Below are positions 35,885 through 44,748 of a DNA stretch of 64,000 nucleotides, in pieces; position 1 is the stretch's first letter, and each line of letters begins with the position of its first letter. The notes under the pieces were generated by a model. It made no database searches and was not told the DNA's origin. It was given only the letters and a program-made list of their open reading frames with translations. The position numbers and the translations under genes were made by a program. The DNA is from Opitutales bacterium (GTDB lineage: Bacteria; Verrucomicrobiota; Verrucomicrobiia; Opitutales; UBA953). The stretch covers positions 38,947-102,946 of the forward strand of contig JANRFG010000006.1 of the NCBI GenBank assembly GCA_030725715.1, read 5' to 3'.

Positions 35885-37914
35885 CGGGGCAGGGCGGCCA
35901 CCTTGATCAGTTCGCCGATCTGGGCCACGACGGCCTCGAGCGGCAGGTGCGTGTTGTCCAGGCGGCAGGCCCCGTTCGGGCAGACCATCGGCGCGGTCTT
36001 GCGCGTGGCGTCGAGATGGTCGCGCTGGGTGACCTGATCGGCCTGGCCTTCGGCGGCCCGGCGCCGGGCGCGCGCGTCGGCGTCGGCTTCGAGGAAGATG
36101 CGCACTTCGGCGTCCGGCAGGACGACCGAACCGATGTCGCGTCCTTCCATCACCACGCCCGCGAAACCTTGCTCGCTCGCGAGCTTCACCTGGGAGCGCT
36201 GGTATTCGAGGAGGAAGGTCCGGACGGAGGGCAGGGCGGCGATCTTCGAGACCGCCGCGTTGACCTCGGGCGTGCGCAGGTCGGCGTCATCAGGGAGGGC
36301 GCCGTCGAGCGTGAGGGCCGAGCTGCGCGCGCCTTGACGGGCGACGAGGCGCGAGCCGATGCGCAGCCTGGCCAGCGCGGCCTTCACGGAGGCGGGATCG
36401 TCGGCGGAAGCGCCCGCGAGGAGCAGGGCGCGGGTGAGGCTGCGGTAATGCGCGCCGGTGTCGACGTGCAGCAGGCCGTGCAGCTGGGCGAGCCGGCGGC
36501 TGGTGCTGGACTTGCCCGAAGCGGCGCCACCGTCCACCGAGACGCGCACGAAGTTCGTGCGGAGGGACTCGAGCGCCCGGAAGAAATGCGGGAAGGTCTT
36601 GCCGGTGCAGGCGGGATCCTGGATCGCGATCCACGGACGGCCGTCGCCGAAGAGGTCGAAGCTGCCGAGGACGCCGAAGCTCATCGCCATGCGGTGGTCT
36701 TCATAGGTGCGGATCTCGACAGGGCCGGCGGCGGCCGCCTGGCGCAGGGCCGCCTTGTTCGGGAAGACGGTCAGCGAGGAGAGCGACTCATCCGCGCGGA
36801 GCTGCGCGGCGGAAGGCTCGACCTTCAGGCCGAGGCGTTCCAGTTCGGTCGCCATCGCGAGCACGCGGTCGGTCTCCTGCTTCCGGGTGTGGGCGATGCC
36901 GCGGATCTTCACCGGCCCGTCCGCCAAGGCGGCCACGGTCGCCAGCGTGAGGAACGTATCCGAGAAAGCGTTGAAGTCGAAGTCGCCGCTCCGGATGCCC
37001 GACCAGGAATCCGCGACCAACGTGCCGTCGGCCGCACGCAGCTTGGCGCCACAGGCCGCGGCGACCTTGGCGAAGGCGGTGTCACCTTGGAGGCCGCCGT
37101 CGGCGTAGCCTTCGATACGGACGGACGCGCGGGCGCCGGTGACGGCGGGCAGGGCGATGAAATAGCTGGCGGCGGTGGCGTCAGGTTCGATCGCGTAGGC
37201 GGGCTGGGCGACGTACGAGCCGGGCGCGGGACAGCTCCAGCTGCCGTCGGCGAGTCGGGCCAGGGGGCGGCCGAACTGGCCGCACATGCGCGCCGTCATC
37301 TCGACGAAAGGTTCGGAGACCGTGGAGCCCTTCATGCTCACCGTCGCTCCGGCCGAAAGCGGGAGCACCATGAGCAGCGCGGAGAGCAGCTGGGAAGAAG
37401 CCGAGGCATCGACCTCCAGCCGGCCGAGCTTCCCGGTCGTGTGGAGCGTGAACGGGAAACCGTCCGCCGCGGAACCATCGGGAGCGACCGCGCGGCAGCC
37501 GGCCGCGCGCAGGGCGTCGAGCAGCCCGCGCATGGGGCGGGCCCGCATGGCTTCGTCGCCGTCGAGCTCGTATTCGCCGCCCGGGGCGAGCGCGAGGAAG
37601 GCGGTGAGGAAGCGCGCCGCGGTGCCGGCGTTGCCGACGTGCAGCTTGGCCCGATCGCGCGGGATGCGGCCGCCGAGGCCGACGATCCGGATCGTGCCGG
37701 CGGCTTCATCGTCGGTCACCTCGAAGCCCAACGCGCGCAGGGCGGCGATGAGGATGCGGGTGTCGCGGCTGAAGAGCGCGCCGGTGAACAGCGTGACGCC
37801 GTCGGCGAGCGCGGCCAGGATCAGGGCGCGGTTGGTGATGCTCTTCGAGCCCGGGACCTGGGCGACGCCGCGGGCAGGGGTCTGGAAGGGGCGGATGACG
37901 AGGGTCGGGCTCAT
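35881..37914 (-). CDS. aroA-cmk: Bifunctional EPSP synthase / cytidylate kinase fusion
   Basis: A single 677-residue reading frame with two enzymes. Residues 1 to about 450 are 5-enolpyruvylshikimate-3-phosphate synthase: VPGSKSITNRALILAAL, LHVGNAGTAARFLTA, and the active-site RTYEDHRMAMSFG. From about 455 comes a complete CMP kinase: P-loop SVDGGAASGKSS near residue 461, VDTGAHYRSLT, and MEGRDIGSVVLPDAEVRIFLEA. There is no stop or frameshift between them. The fusion joins the shikimate pathway with pyrimidine nucleotide supply. It overlaps tyrA and plsC by 4 nt at either end. Confidence 0.93.
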   Translation of the reverse strand: MSPTLVIRPFQTPARGVAQVPGSKSITNRALILAALADGVTLFTGALFSRDTRILIAALRALGFEVTDDEAAGTIRIVGLGGRIPRDRAKLHVGNAGTAARFLTAFLALAPGGEYELDGDEAMRARPMRGLLDALRAAGCRAVAPDGSAADGFPFTLHTTGKLGRLEVDASASSQLLSALLMVLPLSAGATVSMKGSTVSEPFVEMTARMCGQFGRPLARLADGSWSCPAPGSYVAQPAYAIEPDATAASYFIALPAVTGARASVRIEGYADGGLQGDTAFAKVAAACGAKLRAADGTLVADSWSGIRSGDFDFNAFSDTFLTLATVAALADGPVKIRGIAHTRKQETDRVLAMATELERLGLKVEPSAAQLRADESLSSLTVFPNKAALRQAAAAGPVEIRTYEDHRMAMSFGVLGSFDLFGDGRPWIAIQDPACTGKTFPHFFRALESLRTNFVRVSVDGGAASGKSSTSRRLAQLHGLLHVDTGAHYRSLTRALLLAGASADDPASVKAALARLRIGSRLVARQGARSSALTLDGALPDDADLRTPEVNAAVSKIAALPSVRTFLLEYQRSQVKLASEQGFAGVVMEGRDIGSVVLPDAEVRIFLEADADARARRRAAEGQADQVTQRDHLDATRKTAPMVCPNGACRLDNTHLPLEAVVAQIGELIKVAALPR

Positions 37915-38765
37915 TCGGACCGGTCGAGGTTCTGGCGGGCGATGCGGGCTTCGGCGAGGAGACGACGTAACGAGGCCGCGTCGTTCGCTTCCACGGCCGT
38001 GCGGAGTTCGGCGGCGCGCCGCTCGAGGTCGCGGAGGCCGGCGGCGGTATGCCGGGCGTTGGCGAGCATGATGCCGACCCAGAGATTCTCTTCGCCGGCG
38101 GCGACGCGGGTCGTGTCACGCAGGCCGGCGCCGACCGCGAAGCGGCGGAAGCCGGGCTGGTCCATCACGGCGAGCATGAGCGCGGAGGCGGCGGCGTGCG
38201 GCACATGGCTGATCGCGGCGACGATCTCGTCGTGCTTGGCGGCGTCGGTCTCGTGGAGGACCGAGCCGAGTTCCTGCCAGAAACGGCGGACGGTCGCCAA
38301 GGCCTGCGGGTCTTCGGCGCCGGTGGGCGTCAGGAAACAGACACGTCCTTCGAAAAGTTGGGCGGCTGCGTGCGTGGCTCCGGCCTTTTCTCCGCCGGCC
38401 ATCGGATGGGCCCCGACGAAGGGATTGGCCGCGGGCAGGCGACGGGCGGCGAGCAGGATCGAACCTTTGACGCTCCCGGCGTCGGTGACGACGGCCCCCG
38501 GGGCCAGCCCCGGCGTGATGGCCAGGAAGGTCTCTTCCGCGGTGTCGACGGGCGTCGTCACGATGACCAGGTCCGCGCCGCGGACGCAGTCGGCCGCGGT
38601 CTCGAAGACTTCCGCCACGCCGAACCCGCGCAAGGTCTCCCGCGATCCGGCCGAGCGCGACCAGCACGCCAGCGAACCGGCCAGGCCCTTCCGCGCCGCC
38701 GCGAGGAGGATGGAGCCGCCGATGAGGCCGGCGCCGACGACGGCGATGCGCTTGAATTGAGCCAT
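37911..38765 (-). CDS. tyrA: Prephenate/arogenate dehydrogenase
   Basis: Oxidises prephenate (or arogenate) in tyrosine synthesis. The 284-residue protein has the NAD(P) fold IAVVGAGLIGGSILLAA at the N-terminus, VTTPVD, VTDAGSVK, GAHPMAGGEKAG with the catalytic His, and SHVPHAAASALM. The ATG at 38765 is preferred; a TTG two codons upstream is also in frame. Its stop overlaps aroA-cmk as ATGA, making an aromatic amino acid operon tyrA-aroA-cmk-plsC. Confidence 0.9.
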   Translation of the reverse strand: MAQFKRIAVVGAGLIGGSILLAAARKGLAGSLACWSRSAGSRETLRGFGVAEVFETAADCVRGADLVIVTTPVDTAEETFLAITPGLAPGAVVTDAGSVKGSILLAARRLPAANPFVGAHPMAGGEKAGATHAAAQLFEGRVCFLTPTGAEDPQALATVRRFWQELGSVLHETDAAKHDEIVAAISHVPHAAASALMLAVMDQPGFRRFAVGAGLRDTTRVAAGEENLWVGIMLANARHTAAGLRDLERRAAELRTAVEANDAASLRRLLAEARIARQNLDRSE

Positions 38766-38787
38766 TTCCAATATTGAAGGTATGGCT

Positions 38788-38815
38788 TTGATGAACCAGA
38801 GTGACCAACTATTAA
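38788..38815 (+). promoter_or_regulatory. Candidate promoter of the FGE-like gene
   Basis: TTGATG (38788-38793) and TATTAA (38810-38815) with a 16-bp spacer lie in the AT-rich gap between tyrA and the divergent gene, about 40 nt before its ATG. Confidence 0.4.
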
Positions 38816-38854
38816 AGCAAACAAACCGCCGGCGACGAAGTTGTCGGTCCGCTC

Positions 38855-40612
38855 ATGAGCAACGGCCCCCGACCACCCAGCCCCGACTTCGTCCCTGCCG
38901 CGGATCCCCGGGCGCGTCGCGGTCGTTTCTCCTTCGAGTCCGTCTGGGCCCGGGTGCGTCTGCCCTTGCTGCTGCTGGTGATCGCCTCCCTGGCCGTCGC
39001 CTCCCTGCTGCTCTACACGGCGGAGCGCCGGACGACCCGCCGCTCCGAGCTCACGGTGTCCGCCGCGGACGCCGAGGCCCTCCGGCAGCGTTCGCTCGCG
39101 GCGGAAGCGGCCTTCGAGAAAGTCCGCCAAGAGCGCTTCGAGCTCACCGAGGACGATGTCCGCCTGCTGGAACAGGCCCTGCTGACCTACGAGGAATATC
39201 TTTCGGCCCGCCGCTCGGTCGGCACCGAAGACCCGCGGCTGGTCTCCCTGCGTCGCCGGCTGCACCTCCTCCGGGGCGAACGGTTGCGCCAGGAGTCGGT
39301 CTCGCTCGAGACCGCGGCGCTCACCCTCGCCAAGAACGACGAAGCCGCGGCCGCCGAGAAGCTCCGCCGCGCGGTCGCCTGCGAGCAGGAGATCGCCGAC
39401 CGCTGGCAGTTCTCCGGCCTCGCCGACTCCGGTCGCCGCGCCTTGCTGGACACCCGCCTCCGTCGTCTTGAATCCTCGGCGCTCTGGCAGAAGGGACGCG
39501 CGCTGGAAGCCGAGGCGGAGAAGTCCTTCGCCGCCGGCCGTTACGCCGAGGCCGCGGAACGTTTCACGGCGGCCCTCGACGCCGAGAACGAATTCCTCGC
39601 GCGTTATCGCGACGTGCGTGACACCGCCTTCGGCCGGGCGGAACAGCTGGCCATCCGCCGCGAGACCGCGGTGTCCGGCCTCGTCTGGGAAGAAGTCAGC
39701 CGGCATCAGGCCGCCGCCGCCGCCGCTGAAGCGAAGGCCGACTGGCCTGGCGCCGCCGCCCGCTGGCAGGACGCGGTCGATGCGTTCGCGCGCCTGCTCA
39801 CGGCGCATCCGCGCAGCCAGTTCGCCGACCGCGCCAAGGAGGCCTCGATCGTGACGCGTCTGAACTTCGCCCGTTTCCACGACGACATCATGCGTGTCCG
39901 CGCCGACGTCGGCCGCTTGCGCCAGGCTTTGCGGGCCCGGCAGGCCGACGACGCCCTCCGTCTGGCGGAAACGGTCCTCGCGGCCGCACGTCGTCTGGCC
40001 GAGGCGGGGACCGGCGTCTTCCGGCCCGAGTCCGAAGAGCGCCAGGAACTGGAATACATCGCCTCCCATGCCGCGACGATCCGGGGTTACCTGCCGGCGG
40101 CGGATCGGCAGCTGCTCCCCGTCCCGGGGAAGTCCGTCCGGATGTACCGCACCGAGATCCCGCAGGGTCTTTACGCGTCGCTGATGGACGCCAATCCGAG
40201 CGCCCTGCGCCGCGAAGCCAATCCGGTGGAGTCGGTCGCCTATGCCGACGCCGAACTTTTCGCCCGCCGATTGGGATGGATCCTCGGCGGCCGCGCCCGT
40301 CTCCCGACCATCGCCGAGCACACGGCGGCGGCCGGCGACCTGACCACGCCGGCTCCGGCCGAGAACGCCTGGACCGCGGCGAACACCGAAGGCGTCGACG
40401 CCCGGCCGGTGGGCACCGCCCGGGCCGATGCGCGCGGCTTCCATGACTTGGTGGGCAACGTGGAAGAGTGGACGGCCGCCGAGGAGGGCGAGACCCGCGC
40501 CCCCGTCGTGGGTGGCAGCGTGGCCTCCGCCCCGGTCGCCGGGCTGGCGGTCCGGCAGGTCCATAAGCGCGAGAAAAGCCGGACCCTCGGCTTCCGCATC
40601 GTCATTGAATAA
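38855..40612 (+). CDS. Membrane-anchored coiled-coil protein with C-terminal FGE/SUMF-like domain
   Basis: A 585-residue protein: a Pro-rich cytosolic tail (1-30), one membrane helix (about 33-52), a long Ala/Glu/Arg helical region with repeat-like segments (about 60-410, e.g. AAGRYAEAAERFTAALDAE), then a C-terminal domain with ARLPTIAEHTAAAG, LVGNVEEWTA and TLGFRIVI, the signature spacing of formylglycine-generating-enzyme-like (C-type-lectin) folds. The catalytic Cys pair of true FGE is not seen. Function is unknown; it may bind ligand or peptide. The sugar dehydratase gene begins 32 nt after it. Confidence 0.7.
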   Translation: MSNGPRPPSPDFVPAADPRARRGRFSFESVWARVRLPLLLLVIASLAVASLLLYTAERRTTRRSELTVSAADAEALRQRSLAAEAAFEKVRQERFELTEDDVRLLEQALLTYEEYLSARRSVGTEDPRLVSLRRRLHLLRGERLRQESVSLETAALTLAKNDEAAAAEKLRRAVACEQEIADRWQFSGLADSGRRALLDTRLRRLESSALWQKGRALEAEAEKSFAAGRYAEAAERFTAALDAENEFLARYRDVRDTAFGRAEQLAIRRETAVSGLVWEEVSRHQAAAAAAEAKADWPGAAARWQDAVDAFARLLTAHPRSQFADRAKEASIVTRLNFARFHDDIMRVRADVGRLRQALRARQADDALRLAETVLAAARRLAEAGTGVFRPESEERQELEYIASHAATIRGYLPAADRQLLPVPGKSVRMYRTEIPQGLYASLMDANPSALRREANPVESVAYADAELFARRLGWILGGRARLPTIAEHTAAAGDLTTPAPAENAWTAANTEGVDARPVGTARADARGFHDLVGNVEEWTAAEEGETRAPVVGGSVASAPVAGLAVRQVHKREKSRTLGFRIVIE

Positions 40613-40644
40613 TCGGCTCCCGGCCCTAATCATCGGCGGACCCC

Positions 40645-42546
40645 ATGGCTAACCCCGCCCCCCGCCTCAAGCGCGCCGCGTCCTTCTTCGCGGCCTACGG
40701 GATGCTGGCCGCGCTCTCGCTCTGGTTCGCCTATGAGCTCCGCTTCGTCGGCGCCGACGAACCGACCACCGCGGAGCACCTCGCTTTCGAGGCCTATCTT
40801 TATCAGCAACGGCCGTTCGCCTTGCTCTGGCTGGTCCCGCTCAAAGTGGCCTTGCTCGCGCTCTGGGGTCAGTTCCGCGGCGTGTTCTATTACTTCCGTC
40901 TGCCCGACGCCCTCCGCACCGCCCTCGCCCTCGCGACGGCGACCTTCGCGGCGCTCGCCCTGCCGAATCTCCTGGGCAGCGGCGCCCCTGGTGATCCGTT
41001 CAGCCTGCCGCGCGGCGTCACGCTGATCGACTTCAACCTGTCGTTGGTCTTGTTCATCGGCTTCCGCGTCTCCGTCCGCGCCCTCCGTGAGCGTTTCTCC
41101 GCGGGCCCGGGTTCGCCGGCCGGCATCGTCGAGCGCATCGCCGTCGTCGGCGCCGGTCAGGCTGGCGCCCAGCTCGTCGCCGACCTGCTCGGTCGCCGCG
41201 GCCACGGCCTCGAACCGGTCTGCTTCCTCGACGACGACGTCGCCAAGCACGACCTGCACATCCACGGCGTCCCGGTGGTCGGTTCGCCGGCGCGCATGGG
41301 CGAACTTGCGGAGAAGTTCGGCGTCACCGAGATCATCCTCGCCCTGCCTGCCTCCAGCGTCCGCCGCATCCGCGAAGTCAGCGCCCTCGCCGCCGCCAAT
41401 AATCTCCGCGTGCTCGTCGTCCCCTCGATGGCGGAGCTCGCCGGCGGCCGCGTCCGCGCCTCCGACATCCGCCCGATCTCCGTCGAGGACATCCTCGGCC
41501 GCGTGCCCGCGCAGCTCGATGACGTCGCGATCGGCGCGATGGTCAAGGGACGCGTCGTGCTCGTCACCGGCGCCGGCGGCAGCATCGGCCTCGAGCTCAG
41601 CCGACAGGTCGCGGCGCACGGCCCGGCCCGGCTCCTGCTGCTCGATCAGTGCGAGGTGCTCCTTTATCAGGCCGAGCAGGAACTCATCGCGTCCGGTCAT
41701 GGCGCCCTCATCACGCCGCTGGTCGGCGACGTCACGGACCTCGCCCGGATGACGGCCGTCTTCGCGGCGCATCGCCCGAGCCTCGTGCTGCACGCCGCGG
41801 CGCACAAGCACGTCCCCATGATGGAAGCCCAGCCGGGCGAGGCCCTGAAGAACAACGTCGAGGGGACCTGGGTCGTCGCGCATCTCGCCGCGGCGCATGG
41901 CGCGGAGAAGTTCGTGCTCATCTCCTCGGACAAGGCGGTCAACCCCACCAACGTCATGGGCGCCAGCAAGCGGCTCGCCGAGCTGATGCTCCGCTCGCTC
42001 CAGGCCCGGACCGGCGGCCGCACGAGTTTCATGGCCGTGCGCTTCGGCAACGTGCTCGGCTCGTCGGGATCGGTCATCCCCATCTTCCGTCGGCAGATCG
42101 CCGCGGGCGGACCGGTCACGGTCACGCATCCGGACGTGAAGCGTTATTTCATGACGATCCCTGAGGCGGTCGGCCTCGTCCTCCAGAGCGCGACGCTCGG
42201 CCAGGGCGGCGACATCCTGGTCCTCGAGATGGGCGAACCGCTGAAGATCATCGACGTCGCCCGTCAGCTCATCGAACTCAGCGGCCTGCGGCCGGACACC
42301 GACATCGAGATCCGGATCATCGGCCTGCGTCCCGGCGAGAAGCTCGTCGAGGAACTGCAGTGCGCCGGCGAGCAGTTCCGGCCGACGACCCACCCGCGGG
42401 TCTTCCGTTTCGTGGCCGCGGGCGAGACATCCCTGTCGCCCGACGCCTTGCGCGCGCAGGTGACCGAGCTCCTTCGCCTGGAACCGGGCGCCTGCAAGCA
42501 GGGCATCCGGGACCTCGTGCCGGAATACGTCCCGTTCGTGGAGTAG
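40645..42546 (+). CDS. Membrane NDP-sugar 4,6-dehydratase, PglF/WbpM/CapD type
   Basis: A 633-residue protein of the FlaA1/PglF/WbpM group, which makes UDP-4-keto-6-deoxy sugars for surface glycans. Four helices lie in the first 150 residues, followed by a Rossmann-like domain starting RIAVVGAGQAGAQLV, and the catalytic SDR domain from about 303 (VTGAGGSIGLELSRQ). The active site reads SSDKAVNPTNVMGASK, in which Met replaces the SDR Tyr (MxxxK), as in this dehydratase class. It is followed by purE after 51 nt. Confidence 0.88.
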   Translation: MANPAPRLKRAASFFAAYGMLAALSLWFAYELRFVGADEPTTAEHLAFEAYLYQQRPFALLWLVPLKVALLALWGQFRGVFYYFRLPDALRTALALATATFAALALPNLLGSGAPGDPFSLPRGVTLIDFNLSLVLFIGFRVSVRALRERFSAGPGSPAGIVERIAVVGAGQAGAQLVADLLGRRGHGLEPVCFLDDDVAKHDLHIHGVPVVGSPARMGELAEKFGVTEIILALPASSVRRIREVSALAAANNLRVLVVPSMAELAGGRVRASDIRPISVEDILGRVPAQLDDVAIGAMVKGRVVLVTGAGGSIGLELSRQVAAHGPARLLLLDQCEVLLYQAEQELIASGHGALITPLVGDVTDLARMTAVFAAHRPSLVLHAAAHKHVPMMEAQPGEALKNNVEGTWVVAHLAAAHGAEKFVLISSDKAVNPTNVMGASKRLAELMLRSLQARTGGRTSFMAVRFGNVLGSSGSVIPIFRRQIAAGGPVTVTHPDVKRYFMTIPEAVGLVLQSATLGQGGDILVLEMGEPLKIIDVARQLIELSGLRPDTDIEIRIIGLRPGEKLVEELQCAGEQFRPTTHPRVFRFVAAGETSLSPDALRAQVTELLRLEPGACKQGIRDLVPEYVPFVE

Positions 42547-42597
42547 TTTTTACGCTTCGGGCTTCACAGCAGGGCGGGGGTTCGCCACGCTTCGGCC

Positions 42598-43119
42598 ATG
42601 GCTCGCGCGCTTTCCTCCGCACCTCAGGTCGGCATCATCATGGGTTCTCAGTCCGACTGGGAGACGATGGTCAACGCCGCCGATACGCTCAAGAAACTCG
42701 GCGTCGCTTTCGAAGCCGAAGTCGTCAGCGCGCACCGCACGCCGCTGAAGCTCAAGGACTACGCCCTGGCGGCCCGTCGTCGTGGCCTGAAGGTGATCAT
42801 CGCCGGCGCCGGTGGCGCGGCTCACCTGCCCGGCATGGTCGCCGCGATGACCTCGCTCCCGGTCATGGGCGTCCCGGTGCAGTCCAAGTCCCTCGACGGC
42901 ATCGATTCGCTCCTCTCCATCGTCCAGATGCCGGCCGGCATCCCCGTGCATACGTTCGCGATCGGCCGCGCCGGCGCGATCAACGCCGCCCTCGGCGCCG
43001 CCGCGGTGCTCGCTCTCTCCGATGCGAAGCTCGCCAAGAAGCTCGACGCCTACCGCGCCGAGCAGACCAAGGCCGTGCTCGATAACCCGATCCCCGGCCG
43101 CAAAGGCAAGAAGCGCTAA
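42598..43119 (+). CDS. purE: N5-carboxyaminoimidazole ribonucleotide mutase
   Basis: Converts N5-CAIR to CAIR in purine synthesis. The 173-residue protein has [24 protein letters not shown] and [16 protein letters not shown] with the [21 protein letters not shown] segment, all typical of class I PurE. It is separated from purK by 3 nt, forming the usual purEK operon. Confidence 0.95.
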   Translation: MARALSSAPQVGIIMGSQSDWETMVNAADTLKKLGVAFEAEVVSAHRTPLKLKDYALAARRRGLKVIIAGAGGAAHLPGMVAAMTSLPVMGVPVQSKSLDGIDSLLSIVQMPAGIPVHTFAIGRAGAINAALGAAAVLALSDAKLAKKLDAYRAEQTKAVLDNPIPGRKGKKR

Positions 43120-43122
43120 GCC

Positions 43123-44256
43123 ATGGAGCGACCCCTGCAGCCCGGCGGAACCATCGGCATCCTCGGCGGAGGCCAGCTCGGCCGCATGTCGGCCATCGCC
43201 GCCCGTCGGCTCGGTTACAAGGTGCGTACGTTCGATCCGTCCGCCGGCGCCTGTGCCGCGGCGATCGCCGATGAGCATGTCACTGCTGATTGGAGCGACA
43301 CCGCCGCGCTCACGCGTTTCGCCCAAGGCTGCGGCCGCGTCACGCTCGAGTTCGAGAACATCCCGCCCGCGACGGTCGAGTTCGTCGCGAAATCCGTACC
43401 GTGCCATCCGTCCGCCTCTGTCCTGGCGACCTGCCAGAACCGCCGTCGCGAGAAGGAGTTCCTCCGCGCCTCCGGCATCCCGTGCGCCGACTTCGCCGTC
43501 GTCTCCTCGCTTGCCGAGTTGCAGGCCGCGGTGAAGTCCGTCGGCTTCCCTTGCGTGCTTAAGACCGCTGACTTCGGTTACGACGGCAAGGGCCAGGTCA
43601 AGCTGCCGACCGCCGAAGCCGACCTCGCCGCCGCGTGGGCGAAGATCGGCGGCGCCGGGGGCGTCCTCGAAGCCTGGGTGCCTTTCCAGATGGAGATCTC
43701 CGTGCTCGTCGCGCGCACCGTCGATGGTCGCACCGCCGTCTACGACCCCGCCGAGAACATCCACCGTGACCATATCCTGCACCTCTCGCTCTCGCCGGCC
43801 CGCATCTCCGCGGCCACCGCCGCCGAGGCGCGCGAACTCGCGCTGAGCATCGCCGACAAGATCCAGCTGGTCGGCCTGCTCGCCGTCGAGATGTTCGTGC
43901 GGGACGGCCGCATCGTCGTCAACGAACTCGCCCCGCGTCCGCACAACAGCGGTCACCAGACTTTCGACGCCCACGAGACCAGCCAGTTCGAACAGCATGT
44001 CCGCGCCGTCTGCGGCCTCCCGCTCGGCGGCACCAAGCCGCTCGCGCCTTCGGCGATGGTGAACCTTCTCGGCGATGTCTGGCGCGACGGCCAGGAGCCC
44101 GATTGGACCAAGGTCCTCGCCGATCCCTCCGCCAAGCTGCACCTCTACGACAAGGGCAAGGCTGCGCCGGGCCGGAAGATGGGCCACATCACCGTCACCG
44201 CGCCGACCGTCGAAGAAGCGATGCGTCGCGCCGAGGCGCTGCACGCCGCGCTCTGA
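43123..44256 (+). CDS. purK: N5-carboxyaminoimidazole ribonucleotide synthetase
   Basis: The ATP-grasp enzyme that supplies PurE with N5-CAIR. The 377-residue protein has the N-terminal IGILGGGQLGRMSAIAARRLGY, ATP-grasp segments GFPCVLKTADFGYDGKGQ and EAWVPFQMEISVLVAR, and the metal-binding VNELAPRPHNSGHQT. The TGA stop abuts the TCA of the convergent membrane gene (TGATCA), leaving no terminator space. Confidence 0.95.
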   Translation: MERPLQPGGTIGILGGGQLGRMSAIAARRLGYKVRTFDPSAGACAAAIADEHVTADWSDTAALTRFAQGCGRVTLEFENIPPATVEFVAKSVPCHPSASVLATCQNRRREKEFLRASGIPCADFAVVSSLAELQAAVKSVGFPCVLKTADFGYDGKGQVKLPTAEADLAAAWAKIGGAGGVLEAWVPFQMEISVLVARTVDGRTAVYDPAENIHRDHILHLSLSPARISAATAAEARELALSIADKIQLVGLLAVEMFVRDGRIVVNELAPRPHNSGHQTFDAHETSQFEQHVRAVCGLPLGGTKPLAPSAMVNLLGDVWRDGQEPDWTKVLADPSAKLHLYDKGKAAPGRKMGHITVTAPTVEEAMRRAEALHAAL

Positions 44257-44709
44257 TCAGTCGAGCAGCTGAGGCTTGCGGCTGAAGAGCTCGAGCGGGA
44301 TCTGGCCGAGGCACAGGAATAGCAGCACCGCCTGGAAGACCGGGATGCGCGCCTTCATGCCGGCGGCCTGGGCGACGTAGTTCTTGGCCATGACTTCGGA
44401 GATCATCGCGAAGGCGAAGATCAGCGAGGCGACGCAGAGCACCACGAAGAGCCGGTTCCAGACCTTCGCCGACGTGATGCGGCGCCAAGGCAGGAAGAGC
44501 AGTCCGGCATAGGCGATGAGGAACCAGGATTCGGCGCGCAGCGCGCGGGGGAAGGTCACGACCGCGGGATCCCAGCGCGGCGGGATCTTCGCGAAGCCGA
44601 GATTCAGGCCGCCGAGCAGTTCGTTCAGCGCCAGCAGCAGGCAGAAGACGCCGAAGCCTAGGGCGATGAAGCGTCCGTACCGGATACGTTGGGCGGCGGT
44701 CTCGTGCAT
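44257..44709 (-). CDS. Four-helix membrane protein, unknown function
   Basis: A 150-residue protein with four hydrophobic helices (about 13-32, 64-80, 87-108 and 125-142) and a hydrophilic loop PRWDPAVVTFPRALRAES. The C-terminus is SRKPQLLD. No motif or family recognised. It follows prmA on the same strand after 39 bp, in the run purN-prmA. Confidence 0.65.
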   Translation of the reverse strand: MHETAAQRIRYGRFIALGFGVFCLLLALNELLGGLNLGFAKIPPRWDPAVVTFPRALRAESWFLIAYAGLLFLPWRRITSAKVWNRLFVVLCVASLIFAFAMISEVMAKNYVAQAAGMKARIPVFQAVLLFLCLGQIPLELFSRKPQLLD

Positions 44710-44748
44710 GAGGATCAGGTTGGACGGCGCCGGAGCGGACGCAAATCC

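Noticed and set aside
35947-38760. 937-residue plus-strand ORF opposite aroA-cmk and tyrA
   Set aside because: It is antisense to two well-supported genes on the minus strand, and its composition (Arg/Ala/Gly/Asp) is what high-GC complement gives. No domain is recognisable.
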